The notes beneath the pieces were generated by a model. The model searched no databases. It saw nothing but the letters and a program-made list of their open reading frames with translations, and had not been told where the DNA came from. Below, one piece after another: positions 1 to 8,684 of a stretch of 64,000 nt of DNA; within the stretch, counting starts at the first letter, position 1, and every line of letters begins with the position of its first letter. A program made the translations under genes and the position numbers. This DNA comes from Acidobacteriota bacterium. GTDB lineage: Bacteria > Acidobacteriota > Blastocatellia > UBA7656. The DNA lies in the NCBI GenBank assembly GCA_038040445.1, contig JBBPIG010000003.1:186001-250000 (forward strand). The letters run 5' to 3'.

Positions 1-1011
1 GTAGACCTCGTTCTCGGACGGGCACGCGATCTCGTGAATCCATCCGAACTGCTTAGGCTGCTTCCCCGACTTACCCACGACGCCGAGGACTTTGCCCTCC
101 AGCGTGAGCTTATACAATCTGCCAGGATATGCGTCTGACGAGTACAGTACCTGATTAGGCCCGGGCGTTATGCAGATCGCCCAGGGCGCACCGTTCTGCG
201 CCGCCGCCCCTTCCGGTGAAGGCATGTTGCCCTGTGCCGGACGTGTCGCCGGATCGAACGGCACATCGATCGTCATCGCGCGAATGAATGTTCCGTTGGG
301 ATCGAACACCTGAATGCGCCGGTTCCCGCGATCCGCGACGTAGATGTTCCCCTTGGCGTCCGAAGCGATGCTGTGCGGCGTGTTGAATTCGCCCGGCTTG
401 TTTCCGCGATCGCCCCATTGCTTCACCCAGGCGCCGTTTTTGTCGAACTTGGCTACCCGAGAGTTGATGTACCCGTCGCTGATAAAGATGTTGCCCTCGG
501 TGTCCCAGGTGACGTCGGTCGGCTGCCGGAACTGACCGTCCACCGCGGGCCGCGGCGGAGTGACGCGCGTCCACGGCACGGCTTCATCGGATGCTTCCTT
601 CTTGCGCCCGAAGACCATCACCACTCGGCCCGCCGGGTTGAACTTGACGATCATGTCCGAGCCCTTATCCACAGCCCAGATGTTGTCGTCTTTGTCGATC
701 CGCACGGTGTGCGCGTATGACCACGCGTAGAGGTTCTTGCCGACTTCCCGGATGAATTTCCCGTTCGGCGCGAACTCTAACAACTGAGCTGCCGTCGCTC
801 CATAAGCCGGGCCCGTCGTAGTGCCGCGTGAGAAGACGAACACGTGGCCTTTCGAGTTGACCGCGACGCCGGACACCTCCCCGAAGTGCAGATCCGGCGG
901 CAGCTTGAGGAAGTCGACGTTCGAATCGACCTTGATTTCAGGCACGGGTGTTTGAGCAAACACTGCGGTTGGTGTCAGCACGAGGAAAAGGACGAATAGC
1001 CAGCGTCTCAC
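1..1011 (-). CDS. NHL-repeat secreted beta-propeller protein (3' end beyond window)
   Basis: The reading frame is open from a GTG at 1011 to the window edge, about 337 codons, and the C-terminus is missing. The GTG is chosen because AGGAGG lies 5-6 bases upstream. The first 20 residues form a signal peptide (RRWLFVLFLVLTPTAVFAQ), so the product is exported. The remainder carries NHL-type propeller repeats such as NGKFIREVG, KGNIYVADRGNRRIQVFDPNG and GEFNTPHSIA. This arrangement resembles the non-catalytic relatives of peptidyl-alpha-hydroxyglycine alpha-amidating lyase. It lies 25 bp downstream of a second NHL gene on the same strand, so the two are probably co-transcribed paralogs. Substrate and partner cannot be read from the sequence. 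Confidence 0.85.
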   Translation of the reverse strand, partial: MRRWLFVLFLVLTPTAVFAQTPVPEIKVDSNVDFLKLPPDLHFGEVSGVAVNSKGHVFVFSRGTTTGPAYGATAAQLLEFAPNGKFIREVGKNLYAWSYAHTVRIDKDDNIWAVDKGSDMIVKFNPAGRVVMVFGRKKEASDEAVPWTRVTPPRPAVDGQFRQPTDVTWDTEGNIFISDGYINSRVAKFDKNGAWVKQWGDRGNKPGEFNTPHSIASDAKGNIYVADRGNRRIQVFDPNGTFIRAMTIDVPFDPATRPAQGNMPSPEGAAAQNGAPWAICITPGPNQVLYSSDAYPGRLYKLTLEGKVLGVVGKSGKQPKQFGWIHEIACPSENEVY

Positions 1012-1036
1012 GGTGTCCTCCTGAGTGGGAAGAGCG

Positions 1037-2092
1037 TTACTTCTTGACGTATCTCTTCAACGCGCGCGGGCCCACTTCCGCGCCGTAGATGTTGCCTTTT
1101 GCATCCGTCGCGACGCCTTCGGCTGCACTCGTACCGGCTCCATCCGGGTTCGGCTCAGGGTCGGGAATGAACGCCGTCACTCTGCCGTCCTTGGCGCTCC
1201 CAATCCTGATGCCGCGCTTCCACCCAGCGTGTCGGTTTTTGTTCGACTCCGAGTCGGCGGCATATAGGATGTCATTGCGGATATAAATCCCGCTCAGCCT
1301 GCTGAATTGCTTCCACTCATCGAGGAACTTTCCATCCTGATCGAAGATCTGAATGCGGTTGTTATTTCGATCAGCAACAAAGAGCCGGCCACGTGAATCC
1401 ATTGCAAGACTGTGAGGAGTGTCGAACTCGCCGGGCGCGGTTCCTTTCTTGCCCCAAGTCTTGATGAACTTTCCGTTCTTGTCGAACTTCACGATGCGCG
1501 CGTTCGTGTTTCCGCCGTGCCCGTCCGCAACGAAAATGTCGCCTTTGGGAGCGGTGATAACATCGGAGGGCTGATTGAAAGTGTCCGGAGCGTCCCCGGC
1601 AATTCCGAGTTTTCCAAGCGTCAGCAAGACCTTGCCCTCTGGACTGAACTTGACGACGATGTGCCCCTTGCCCGCTGCCGCTTGCTGGTTGGCAGCGCCC
1701 GGCGGAATGCCGTCGGTCACCCATACGTTTCCCTGTTTGTCGACGTGGATGCCGTGGGGGAAGACGAACATTCCCACGCCGAAGCTCTTCACAAGTTTGC
1801 CCGTCTCGTCGAACTTGAGAACCACCGGCAGGTTCGACCCGGCGCAGCTGTTCGCGCCACATCTCTCGGCGACCCATACCGACTTGCCGTCGGGGTCGAT
1901 CTCTACGGCGCTCGTCGCTCCCCACGTCCTGCCTTCGGGCATCTTCGCCCAGCCTTCGATGGTTTGATACGGATTGGGCAGGTCATTGACGGGTTGCGCG
2001 TTGCTCTGGGTATATGCACTCCCGGCGGACATTGCGAGCGATGCGACGATGACTACTGCAAGTGTGAATCTCACTCGACCTGAATGCGACAT
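1037..2092 (-). CDS. NHL-repeat secreted beta-propeller protein
   Basis: This 351-residue protein has a signal peptide (about residues 1-28) followed by NHL propeller blades, for example QGNVWVTDG, KGDIFVADGHGG and RGRLFVADRNNNRIQIFDQ. The start is supported by GGGAGGAA about 8 bases upstream of the ATG. Two cysteines near residues 79-84 (RCGANSC) sit where the plus-strand NHL paralogs in this window carry an adjacent Cys pair. The family is close to the NHL domain of peptidyl-alpha-hydroxyglycine alpha-amidating lyase, but enzymatic activity is not established for bacterial members of this kind. It is the first gene of a likely two-gene operon with the partial NHL gene downstream. Confidence 0.88.
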   Translation of the reverse strand: MSHSGRVRFTLAVVIVASLAMSAGSAYTQSNAQPVNDLPNPYQTIEGWAKMPEGRTWGATSAVEIDPDGKSVWVAERCGANSCAGSNLPVVLKFDETGKLVKSFGVGMFVFPHGIHVDKQGNVWVTDGIPPGAANQQAAAGKGHIVVKFSPEGKVLLTLGKLGIAGDAPDTFNQPSDVITAPKGDIFVADGHGGNTNARIVKFDKNGKFIKTWGKKGTAPGEFDTPHSLAMDSRGRLFVADRNNNRIQIFDQDGKFLDEWKQFSRLSGIYIRNDILYAADSESNKNRHAGWKRGIRIGSAKDGRVTAFIPDPEPNPDGAGTSAAEGVATDAKGNIYGAEVGPRALKRYVKK

Positions 2093-2140
2093 GGCAGTTC
2101 CTCCCTAAGAGAACACATGGTTTTCTAGATTCTAATCTTC

Positions 2141-2245
2141 ATTTTCCATTTGTCATTTTCTATTTTTCATTGGCTATTGCTCGAATCTTGTGCGGCCGCG
2201 ATGAAATGACAAATCAAAAATGGAAAATGATAAATGATTAATGAC
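2141..2245. repeat. AT-rich imperfect inverted repeat, family A copy 1
   Basis: This intergenic element has one arm built from words such as ATTTTCCATTTGTCATTTTC and a second arm with the complementary words (AAAAATGGAAAATGATAAATG), around a GC-rich centre (TGCGGCCGCG). Near-identical words recur at 7331-7446, 8685-8792 and 31572-31628. It lies between the 5' end of the NHL operon and the 3' end of the HupE-like gene. Its function is unknown; the transcript could fold into a long hairpin. Confidence 0.7.
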
Positions 2246-2265
2246 TCCCTCTTCCCCACTTCGGA

Positions 2266-3675
2266 TTAGTGCGACTTCGGTTTGGCGGTGGACTGTATCA
2301 CCAACTCGGGGTCGTTTGCCATATCCGAACCTTCGGGCTCGCCGATCCTGGGTTCAGCGATCCGGGCCTTCCGGCGCTTGAGTAGTCCGATTAGCCATAT
2401 GAAGCCCGCAAAAATCAGAATCACTATCAGCCACCGCATGGCGGTAGCAAGCAGAGCTGCGTTCATAGCCGGCCACGCGAACTGCCTCAACCGCTCGCCA
2501 CGCTCGATCATCCAATGCCAGCCAGTGTGGGCTACGAGCGCCGACAGGATGATCGTCCCGATGCGTTCAGCGACAACGAATCGGAACAGAAGCTCTAGTG
2601 CCGGGATCAGTAGCGCGAGCACCAGAAGTTGTCCGAGCTCGACGCCGACGTTGAACGACAGCAACGAAGTCAGCAGGTGAGATCCCGAGAACTGTAGCAT
2701 CTGCCTCAGCGCGAACGAGAAGCCGAACCCGTGAACCAGACCAAACCCGAGAGCGATCATCCACCGGCGCTGCACCTTGCTCCCGACGATGTTCTCAAGC
2801 GCCATATAGATGATTGAAACGGCGATCAGCGTTTCGATGAGCGGCGGAAACCACAGCGCGTCCGGCCCGAGGTTGTAGGCGGACGCGATCAGCGTAATCG
2901 AGTGGGCCACGGTGAACGCGGTGATGACCATGAGGAGCGGACGGAAGCGCCGGAATGGAATCACAAGGCAAAACAGGAACAGAAGATGGTCGGTTCCGTC
3001 GAGGATGTGCAAGAACCCTGCTTCGACGAATCGCAGCGCGGCCTGATGCCACCGCGGATCAAGCCTGACCAGGCCCGGATCGCCCTCGAACTCGAACGCG
3101 CGGACGGCGCCACCCGGCGGCAGAAACCTGAGGACCGTAACTACGCGAATACCCAACCCCGCGAGCGCCGGGCGAATTGAAAAGTTTGCTCGATCGGATT
3201 GAATCGGGTACTCGAACAACACGTCGAGCAGCCCCTGGTTCCAGTAGAGTTCCGTTTCGATGGGCAGGCGCGGGCTCGTTACGTGTGCCAGTGCCTCGTC
3301 GTAGGATTCGAAGAACCTCTCGGACTCAAGCGACACACGCGCGGCGACAATGCGCGGATCACCAAGACGGGTATCGCCTTCGTGCAACTCGACGTTGTCA
3401 GATATCCACAGCGTAGCCGCGTCGCGAAGCGAGGCGTCGGCTTGCGCGAGGTCGAGATAACCGGGCTCGCGTGTAGGAAAAGCGATATCGCGACAAGCCC
3501 GGAGCGGCACACGAACCAGCAGGCTGAGCCGCTGCCCTTCGGGCTTGAGAAACGCGTGAACAGTTACGTCATTCGGGATGTCGTGAGCCGAAGTGCGATA
3601 TGAAAGGGCGACGGTCATCGCCGCCACAAGCAGGGCGATCACGGGGAGTCTAATGATTCTGCGACCGCTGCTCAT
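2266..3675 (-). CDS. HupE/UreJ-family membrane protein
   Basis: A 469-residue protein with an N-terminal signal peptide, a periplasmic domain of about 180 residues and a C-terminal domain with several membrane segments. The membrane part begins around residue 215 with FLHILDGTDHLLFLFCLV, a signature of the HupE/UreJ_2 family, followed by AFTVAHSITLI and HGFGFSFAL. Family members are associated with metal, often nickel, handling beside hydrogenases and ureases, but many, like this one, stand alone. No hydrogenase or urease gene is in the window, so the substrate is unknown. The start has AGGAGAT upstream at a somewhat long spacing. The tail after the last membrane helix is basic, then acidic. 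Confidence 0.85.
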   Translation of the reverse strand: MSSGRRIIRLPVIALLVAAMTVALSYRTSAHDIPNDVTVHAFLKPEGQRLSLLVRVPLRACRDIAFPTREPGYLDLAQADASLRDAATLWISDNVELHEGDTRLGDPRIVAARVSLESERFFESYDEALAHVTSPRLPIETELYWNQGLLDVLFEYPIQSDRANFSIRPALAGLGIRVVTVLRFLPPGGAVRAFEFEGDPGLVRLDPRWHQAALRFVEAGFLHILDGTDHLLFLFCLVIPFRRFRPLLMVITAFTVAHSITLIASAYNLGPDALWFPPLIETLIAVSIIYMALENIVGSKVQRRWMIALGFGLVHGFGFSFALRQMLQFSGSHLLTSLLSFNVGVELGQLLVLALLIPALELLFRFVVAERIGTIILSALVAHTGWHWMIERGERLRQFAWPAMNAALLATAMRWLIVILIFAGFIWLIGLLKRRKARIAEPRIGEPEGSDMANDPELVIQSTAKPKSH

Positions 3676-3887
3676 CGCGATCTCATCTCCTGGCGATTTG
3701 ACGGAGCTTCAAAGCCGATTTGGAAACTCTGGGTATCGCCGAGAAGCGCTCACCCGCGTCTTTCGATGAAGGCGCCAATCACGCGGCGCGTTGTGCGTCT
3801 TTTCGCCAGCGCATACTAATTGGAAGCGCGGCGCGTGACAAGCTAAGCGGAAGAATGTTAATTATCACGGCTGTTGTGACTTGCTTC

Positions 3888-4358
3888 CTAATCCAAAACG
3901 CTCACGACGATTCGCACCGAGCCGGCATTGTCATCAAAGGAACCGGGCTTCTCGTTGATGCTGAGATACAGACGGCCTTCTCCCGGACGGTCTTCATACG
4001 TATTGCCGACAAAGAACGGCTCGCCGTTAGTCCGCCCGACCAACGCTCCAAGGGGAGCATTCGTAACCAACAGTTTTGGTATTACATCTCGAAAGTCCTT
4101 GCCCTCCGGTATGAACCCTTCGCCATCACAGAAGTGTGACTCCGCGCCATCGTCGCTCCATGTTCCCGACTCATACTTGATCTGGATGGTTTTGTTCGTT
4201 ACATCCAGACCGGTGTCAACCCACATTGTTCGCGCCGGGATGTCCAGCACGACCTTCTGGTGTGACCGCGACTGACTGCAAGACGATAATGCCGCGACAC
4301 CAACCAAACCCAATGCAAACATCAACATCAAAACACGCAGCCCCTTTTGCGAAGTCAT
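3888..4358 (-). CDS. Lipoprotein with PA-IL (LecA)-like lectin domain
   Basis: The ATG at 4358 is preferred over upstream in-frame starts because AGGAGG lies 6 bases before it and it opens a signal peptide ending in a lipobox (VAALSSC). The mature part, about 125 residues, resembles PA-IL, the galactose-binding lectin of Pseudomonas. It has a strand with VDTGLDV, the stretch GALVGRTNG, and a C-terminal loop NEKPGSFDDNAGSV. This aligns with the PA-IL calcium and sugar loop NDVPGTYGNNSGSF, with Asp to Glu, Thr to Ser and the first Asn to Asp changes. A surface-anchored, calcium-dependent carbohydrate-binding role is inferred; sugar specificity is unknown. It is transcribed divergently from the PQQ-like gene that starts at 4514. 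Confidence 0.75.
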   Translation of the reverse strand: MTSQKGLRVLMLMFALGLVGVAALSSCSQSRSHQKVVLDIPARTMWVDTGLDVTNKTIQIKYESGTWSDDGAESHFCDGEGFIPEGKDFRDVIPKLLVTNAPLGALVGRTNGEPFFVGNTYEDRPGEGRLYLSINEKPGSFDDNAGSVRIVVSVLD

Positions 4359-4410
4359 CCGAAACCTCCTGTGCGGGCGATTATAACTCAGCCGCAGCTT
4401 GCTGTTGTGC

Positions 4411-4434
4411 GACAAACTGAAGTTTGTCGGACAA
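4411..4434. repeat. CGACAAACT-type palindrome, family B copy 1
   Basis: The sequence CGACAAACTGAAGTTTGTCG is a perfect 20-base palindrome followed by GACA. It lies in the divergent intergenic region upstream of the lectin lipoprotein. The same word reappears, as one arm of a longer hairpin, at 12781-12805. Either an operator or a member of a dispersed repeat family would fit; the second copy favours a dispersed repeat. Confidence 0.6.
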
Positions 4435-4513
4435 TCATCCTTGCGCTCTTTCCGGGAATCTGGCAAAAGCAGGGAGGCCGATCATCCTTCACGCTGTTGA
4501 ATGAGGAGACTCT

Positions 4514-5887
4514 ATGCATGCACTAAGCGCGGCGGTGGTGGTACTGCTGTTGTCTGGCTTGCTGTCCGGCGTTCCGGTGACGCAGAAGACCAGTAAGCCC
4601 TCGCCGCATCCACCAAGCTGGCTTGGTTGGGGCGGAGCGCGGCACAACTTCACAAGCGATACCAAAGGGCTCGCTAACACCTGGCCACCCGAGGGTCCAA
4701 AGCGGCTTTGGCGCCGGCCGCTTGGCGAAGGCCACTCGAGCATCATTGGTGAAGGGGGTGAAGGGGGTGAAGGGGGTGAAGGGGGCGAAGGCGGGCGGCT
4801 GTACACGATGTACCGGCCAACAACCGGTATCCGAAACACCTGGAAATCCGAGGAGGTCGTGATCGCTCTCGATGCCGCGTCGGGAAAAACAATCTGGGAG
4901 TACCGGTACCCAGCGTCGCTGGACACCATGAACTTCAGCCGGGGCGCCGGTCCACACTCGACGCCTCTGATCGCCGGCAATCGGTTGTTTGCCGCTTCGA
5001 CCGACAAGCAGTTCTTCGCGCTCGACAAGCTCACCGGCAAGCTTCTGTGGTCGCATAACTTCGTCAAGGAGTACAACGCGCTGCCGAACCAGATGCGCTG
5101 GGCCGTAAAACCGGGATATTCCACGAGCCCGATAGCCTACAAGGACATGGTCATAGCTGCGGTTGGCGCCCGCGAGCACGGCGTAATGGCGTTTCGTCAG
5201 GACGACGGCCGAATCGTCTGGCGGGCCGGTAACTTCTCCGACATAGTCCCGGCCTCGCCGCTGATCATCACGCTCGAAGGGGAAGAACAGCTCGTCATCA
5301 CTTCCGGTGACGGCGTGCATGCTTACGATCCGAACACCGGGAAGCCGATTTGGGAATATCTCTTTCCGACCAGAAGCGGCGTCAACATCAGCAGCCCGGT
5401 TTGGTGCCCCGACGATCGGCTCCTGTTTGTTTCGTGCGCATACGACGGGGGCTCCAGGGTCATCCAACTCGCAAGGTCGGCCGGCCGCACGGAGGCGAAG
5501 GAGCTCTGGTTCAGCAACAAAATGCGCGTGCACTTCGGAAACGTGCTGCGGATCGGCGACTTCTTCTTTGGAAGCAGCGGTGATTTCGGGCCTTCGTTTC
5601 TGACGGCCATCAATGCCCGCACCGGGCAAGTCGCGTGGCAGGATCGGAGCTTTGCGAAGGTCAGTTTTGTCGCCGCCGATGGAAAGGTGATCCTGCTGGA
5701 TGAGGACGGGAATCTTGGGCTGGTAACGATGTCGGCAGAGGGTCTGAAGATTCTCGCGAGAGCACCAGTGGCCACCGCGACATCGTGGACCGTGCCGACA
5801 CTCATTGGCACAACTCTCTACTTGCGCGACCGAGTCAACATCGCGGCACTCGAGGTCGGAGATTCACTGAACAATCCGCCTCGTTAG
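4514..5887 (+). CDS. PQQ-like (BamB-type) beta-propeller protein, secreted
   Basis: This 457-residue protein has a signal peptide (about residues 1-20) and repeated PQQ-type propeller motifs such as VIALDAASGKTIWEYRYP, FFALDKLTGKLLWSHNFV and VHAYDPNTGKPIWEYLFP. A GAGGAG sits just upstream of the ATG. The motifs are structural blades found in BamB-like proteins and in quinoprotein dehydrogenases. The protein is too short for a classic dehydrogenase and shows no heme site. A Gly-Glu-Gly tract at residues 79-93, encoded by a 9-bp tandem repeat, interrupts the first blade region. Its physiological role is not readable from the sequence. Confidence 0.82.
   Translation: MHALSAAVVVLLLSGLLSGVPVTQKTSKPSPHPPSWLGWGGARHNFTSDTKGLANTWPPEGPKRLWRRPLGEGHSSIIGEGGEGGEGGEGGEGGRLYTMYRPTTGIRNTWKSEEVVIALDAASGKTIWEYRYPASLDTMNFSRGAGPHSTPLIAGNRLFAASTDKQFFALDKLTGKLLWSHNFVKEYNALPNQMRWAVKPGYSTSPIAYKDMVIAAVGAREHGVMAFRQDDGRIVWRAGNFSDIVPASPLIITLEGEEQLVITSGDGVHAYDPNTGKPIWEYLFPTRSGVNISSPVWCPDDRLLFVSCAYDGGSRVIQLARSAGRTEAKELWFSNKMRVHFGNVLRIGDFFFGSSGDFGPSFLTAINARTGQVAWQDRSFAKVSFVAADGKVILLDEDGNLGLVTMSAEGLKILARAPVATATSWTVPTLIGTTLYLRDRVNIAALEVGDSLNNPPR
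4751..4786 (+). repeat. In-frame 9-bp tandem repeat (GAAGGGGGT)n
   Basis: Four consecutive copies of GAAGGGGGT or GAAGGGGGC, with a degenerate fifth, lie inside the PQQ-like gene and encode Glu-Gly-Gly units. Because the unit is a multiple of three, copy-number change would lengthen or shorten a surface loop without breaking the frame. Confidence 0.9.
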
Positions 5888-5960
5888 CAGGGTGCGCGTC
5901 AAAGTCTTGCGGATACCTTGCGCATACCCATGACACACCACCATCTGGCCTCAGACAAAC

Positions 5961-5989
5961 TTGAGTCGAACCCGGAACGAAGGTATACT
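5961..5989 (+). promoter_or_regulatory. Sigma70-like promoter for the NHL gene at 6107
   Basis: TTGAGT at 5961-5966 and TATACT at 5984-5989 are separated by exactly 17 bases, close to the consensus vegetative promoter. The predicted start would leave a 5' untranslated region of about 110 bases before the NHL gene. No other strong promoter-like pair was seen in the interval 5888-6106. Confidence 0.5.
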
Positions 5990-6106
5990 GGCGCGCACCG
6001 AAGGTCTCCGGCAAAATCCTGAGCGCTGGTTCTCAGGATCAGTGGAACGCGAGAACTCGGCGCCGCCCGTCACGACGCAGCTTGCATCCGAAAAAGCGAG
6101 GAAGAG

Positions 6107-7321
6107 ATGAACAGTATGAAGCGAAGGCATGGGCTTTATGTTGGTGTGATCTTTGCCGCGCTCCTCGTCGGGCTCGAAGCCGGTCAGTTCGTGATCCAGG
6201 AAACGGTGGCCGCTCAAGAAAAACGCGCCCAGGCGCCAGGGTTCGTGGTGGACCCGCTCTGGCCCAAGCCGCTGCCTAACCACTGGGTCCTCGGTTCGGT
6301 TACCGGAGTTGCGGTTGATTCTCAGGATCATATCTGGATCACGCATCGAGGTGCGGATTCACTCGGCAACAACGAAAAGGGCGCGATACTAAACCCACCT
6401 ACCGGATGCTGCGTCCCTGCTCCGCAAGTTCTCGAATTCGATCAGGCTGGGAAACTCATCAGTCATTGGGGCGGCCCGGCTCAGGGGTTCGACTGGCCGC
6501 AGTCCACTGGCGGGATCACCGTCGATCATAAGGGGAACGTTTGGATCGCAGCGGCCGGCCAGCCTGAGGGCGCGGCGAGACCTGCCGGGGCTGCGGGCGC
6601 GAGACCTGCGGCGCCCAAACCTCAAGACGCTCACGTACTCAAGTTCTCGCGAACGGGCAAATTCCTGTTGCAGATCGGACACGCAGGCAAAGTCGAAGGC
6701 AGCGACAGCACGACCGGGCTGAACCGGCCTGCTGGCCTCCGCGTCGATGCCGCAACGAATGAAGTCTATGTCGCCGATGGAATCGGCAATCACCGCGTCG
6801 CGGTGTTTGACGCCGACACCGGCGCCTATAAACGGCACTGGGGCGCTTATGGCGAGAAGCCGGAAGACGGCAGTCTCGGCCCGTACGATCCGAATGCACC
6901 CCCGGCGAAACAGTTTCGCACCGTGAGCTGCGCCGCGATATCGAAGGACGGCCTGGTGTACGTCTGCGACCGCCAGAATGACCGGATCCAGGTGTTTCAA
7001 AAGGACGGCAAGTTCGTCAAGGAAGCGTTCGTATCTAAGAGCACTCTCGGGGACGGGTCGGTGTGGGACATCGCGTTTTCCAGCGATCCGCAACAACGGT
7101 TCGTCTACGTCGCCGATGGTCACGACAAGAAAGTGTTTGTGCTGCGCCGCGATACGCTTGATGTTGTGACGAGCTTCGGCGACGGAGGGCGCCAGCCGGG
7201 CCAGTTCTATGGCGTCGGCTGCATCGCCGTGGATTCGAAGGGCAACGTCTACACCGGCGAGACCTACGAAGGGAAGCGCGTGCAGAAGTTTGTTTACAAG
7301 GGCATGGCTGCGAGTCGGTAG
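6107..7321 (+). CDS. NHL-repeat protein, membrane-anchored or secreted
   Basis: A 404-residue protein with a hydrophobic N-terminus (residues 8-25) and a following NHL propeller: HWVLGSVTGVAVDSQDHIWI, KGNVWIAAAG, NEVYVADGIGNHRVAVFDAD and RQNDRIQVFQKDGKFVKE. An adjacent cysteine pair (TGCCVPAP) precedes the first VLEFDQAGK repeat. A small Ala/Pro/Gly-rich insertion lies near residues 150-167. The ATG follows GAGGAAGAG. It is a close tandem paralog of the gene at 7478, and the two differ mainly in this insertion and in their tails. The likely fold matches PAL-type NHL propellers; no substrate is suggested by the context. Confidence 0.87.
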   Translation: MNSMKRRHGLYVGVIFAALLVGLEAGQFVIQETVAAQEKRAQAPGFVVDPLWPKPLPNHWVLGSVTGVAVDSQDHIWITHRGADSLGNNEKGAILNPPTGCCVPAPQVLEFDQAGKLISHWGGPAQGFDWPQSTGGITVDHKGNVWIAAAGQPEGAARPAGAAGARPAAPKPQDAHVLKFSRTGKFLLQIGHAGKVEGSDSTTGLNRPAGLRVDAATNEVYVADGIGNHRVAVFDADTGAYKRHWGAYGEKPEDGSLGPYDPNAPPAKQFRTVSCAAISKDGLVYVCDRQNDRIQVFQKDGKFVKEAFVSKSTLGDGSVWDIAFSSDPQQRFVYVADGHDKKVFVLRRDTLDVVTSFGDGGRQPGQFYGVGCIAVDSKGNVYTGETYEGKRVQKFVYKGMAASR

Positions 7322-7330
7322 ATCAAGAGA

Positions 7331-7446
7331 TTTTTTATTTGTGATTGGTCATTTGCAATTTGTCATTTAATACCGCGAGAGATTGACTACGGCATTTCCG
7401 CAATGACAAATGACAACTAGAAAATAGAAAATGGAAAATAGGAAAA
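7331..7446. repeat. AT-rich imperfect inverted repeat, family A copy 2
   Basis: The left arm holds GGTCATTTGCAATTTGTCAT and the right arm AATGACAAATGAC followed by AGAAAATAGAAAATGGAAAA, with a GC-richer centre. It fills most of the gap between the two plus-strand NHL paralogs and matches the elements at 2141, 8685 and 31572 in wording and arm layout. Confidence 0.7.
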
Positions 7447-7477
7447 GGCTTTCCTTTGGTAAAGAGGAGAGAAATCG

Positions 7478-8665
7478 ATGAGAGATTCGAAACGTAATTT
7501 CTATATCGGGGCGATCTTGGTGGTGCTTCTGGTCGCGCTGTTCATCGGTCAGAGCCTGCTGGACAAAACGACAGTCGCTGAAGGGTCCGTGGTGATGGCG
7601 CCCAGGTTCGAAGTAGACCCGCTCTGGCCGAAGCCTCTGCCCAACCACTGGTACATCGGTATGTCGATCGGCATAGCGGTCGACGCCCAGGACCACGTGT
7701 GGATCGTTCATCGGCCCGACACTGTCTCCGCCAACGAAGCCGCCGCGGACCAGAAGACCGGCGCGTGCTGCTCCAAGGCGCCGCCCGTTCTCGAGTTCGA
7801 TCGGGCCGGCAATTTGATAGGGCACTGGGGTGGCGCGGGACAGGGTTACGAATGGCCGGAGTCGAATCACGGAATCACCATCGACCACAAGGGGAATGTC
7901 TGGATCGGCGGCAACGGCACTAACGACGCTCACATCCTGAAGTTCACGCAGGACGGCAAGTTCCTGGCGCAGTACGGTCACGCAGGCAAAACCGCCGGCA
8001 GCAACAACACCGAGAACTTCGGGAGAGTTGCCAAGATCTTTGTCGATCCCAAGGCCAACGAAGCCTACATCTCCGATGGCTACCTCAACAAACGCGTGGC
8101 GGTGATCGATGCGGACACCGGAAAGTTCAAGCGCTATTGGGGCGCGTACGGCAACAAACCTGACGATAAGAACCTCGGCCGCTTCGATCCGGACGCGCCG
8201 CCTGCTCAGCAGTTCCGCAATCCGGTGCATTGTGCCGAGCTCTCTAACGATGGGTTCTTATACGTGTGCGACCGCCCGAACAACCGGATTCAGGTGTTCA
8301 AGCCGGACGGGACGTTCGTGAAGGAACAGTTCATCGCGAAGAGGTCGCTGGCTGACGGGTCGGTGTGGGACATAGCGTTCTCGAAGGATCCTCAGCAGAA
8401 ATACATCTACGTCGCCGATGGCCGCAACCAGAAGGTGTACATCGTCCAGCGCGATACCCTTGAAGTCTTGACGAGCTTCGGCGACGGCGGTCGCCAGCCC
8501 GGCCAGTTCTACGGAGTACACAGCATCGCAACCGATTCGAAGGGGAACATCTACACCACAGAAACCTACGAGGGAAGGCGCTTGCAGAAGTTCGTTTACA
8601 AGGGGCTAGCGCCGGTGACGAAGATGGACCAGGGAACGGTGTGGCCGGGGGGAGGCGCAAAGTAG
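7478..8665 (+). CDS. NHL-repeat protein, tandem paralog
   Basis: A 395-residue paralog of the preceding gene. It has an N-terminal hydrophobic anchor (YIGAILVVLLVALFIGQSLL), a vicinal Cys-Cys pair (TGACCSKAP) and NHL blades including KGNVWIGGNGTNDAHILKFT, NEAYISDGYLNKRVAVIDAD and RPNNRIQVFKPDGTFVKE. AGAGGAGAG precedes the ATG. The shared adjacent cysteines suggest a conserved disulfide or metal site in this subgroup, which is inference. The final 20 residues extend beyond the paralog with a Gly-rich tail. Confidence 0.87.
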   Translation: MRDSKRNFYIGAILVVLLVALFIGQSLLDKTTVAEGSVVMAPRFEVDPLWPKPLPNHWYIGMSIGIAVDAQDHVWIVHRPDTVSANEAAADQKTGACCSKAPPVLEFDRAGNLIGHWGGAGQGYEWPESNHGITIDHKGNVWIGGNGTNDAHILKFTQDGKFLAQYGHAGKTAGSNNTENFGRVAKIFVDPKANEAYISDGYLNKRVAVIDADTGKFKRYWGAYGNKPDDKNLGRFDPDAPPAQQFRNPVHCAELSNDGFLYVCDRPNNRIQVFKPDGTFVKEQFIAKRSLADGSVWDIAFSKDPQQKYIYVADGRNQKVYIVQRDTLEVLTSFGDGGRQPGQFYGVHSIATDSKGNIYTTETYEGRRLQKFVYKGLAPVTKMDQGTVWPGGGAK

Positions 8666-8684
8666 TCAGGAGGGGAAACCACAT

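Noticed and set aside
4523-5629. 368-codon minus-strand frame opposite the PQQ-like propeller
   Set aside because: It is antisense to a supported gene; translation shows no motifs or signal.
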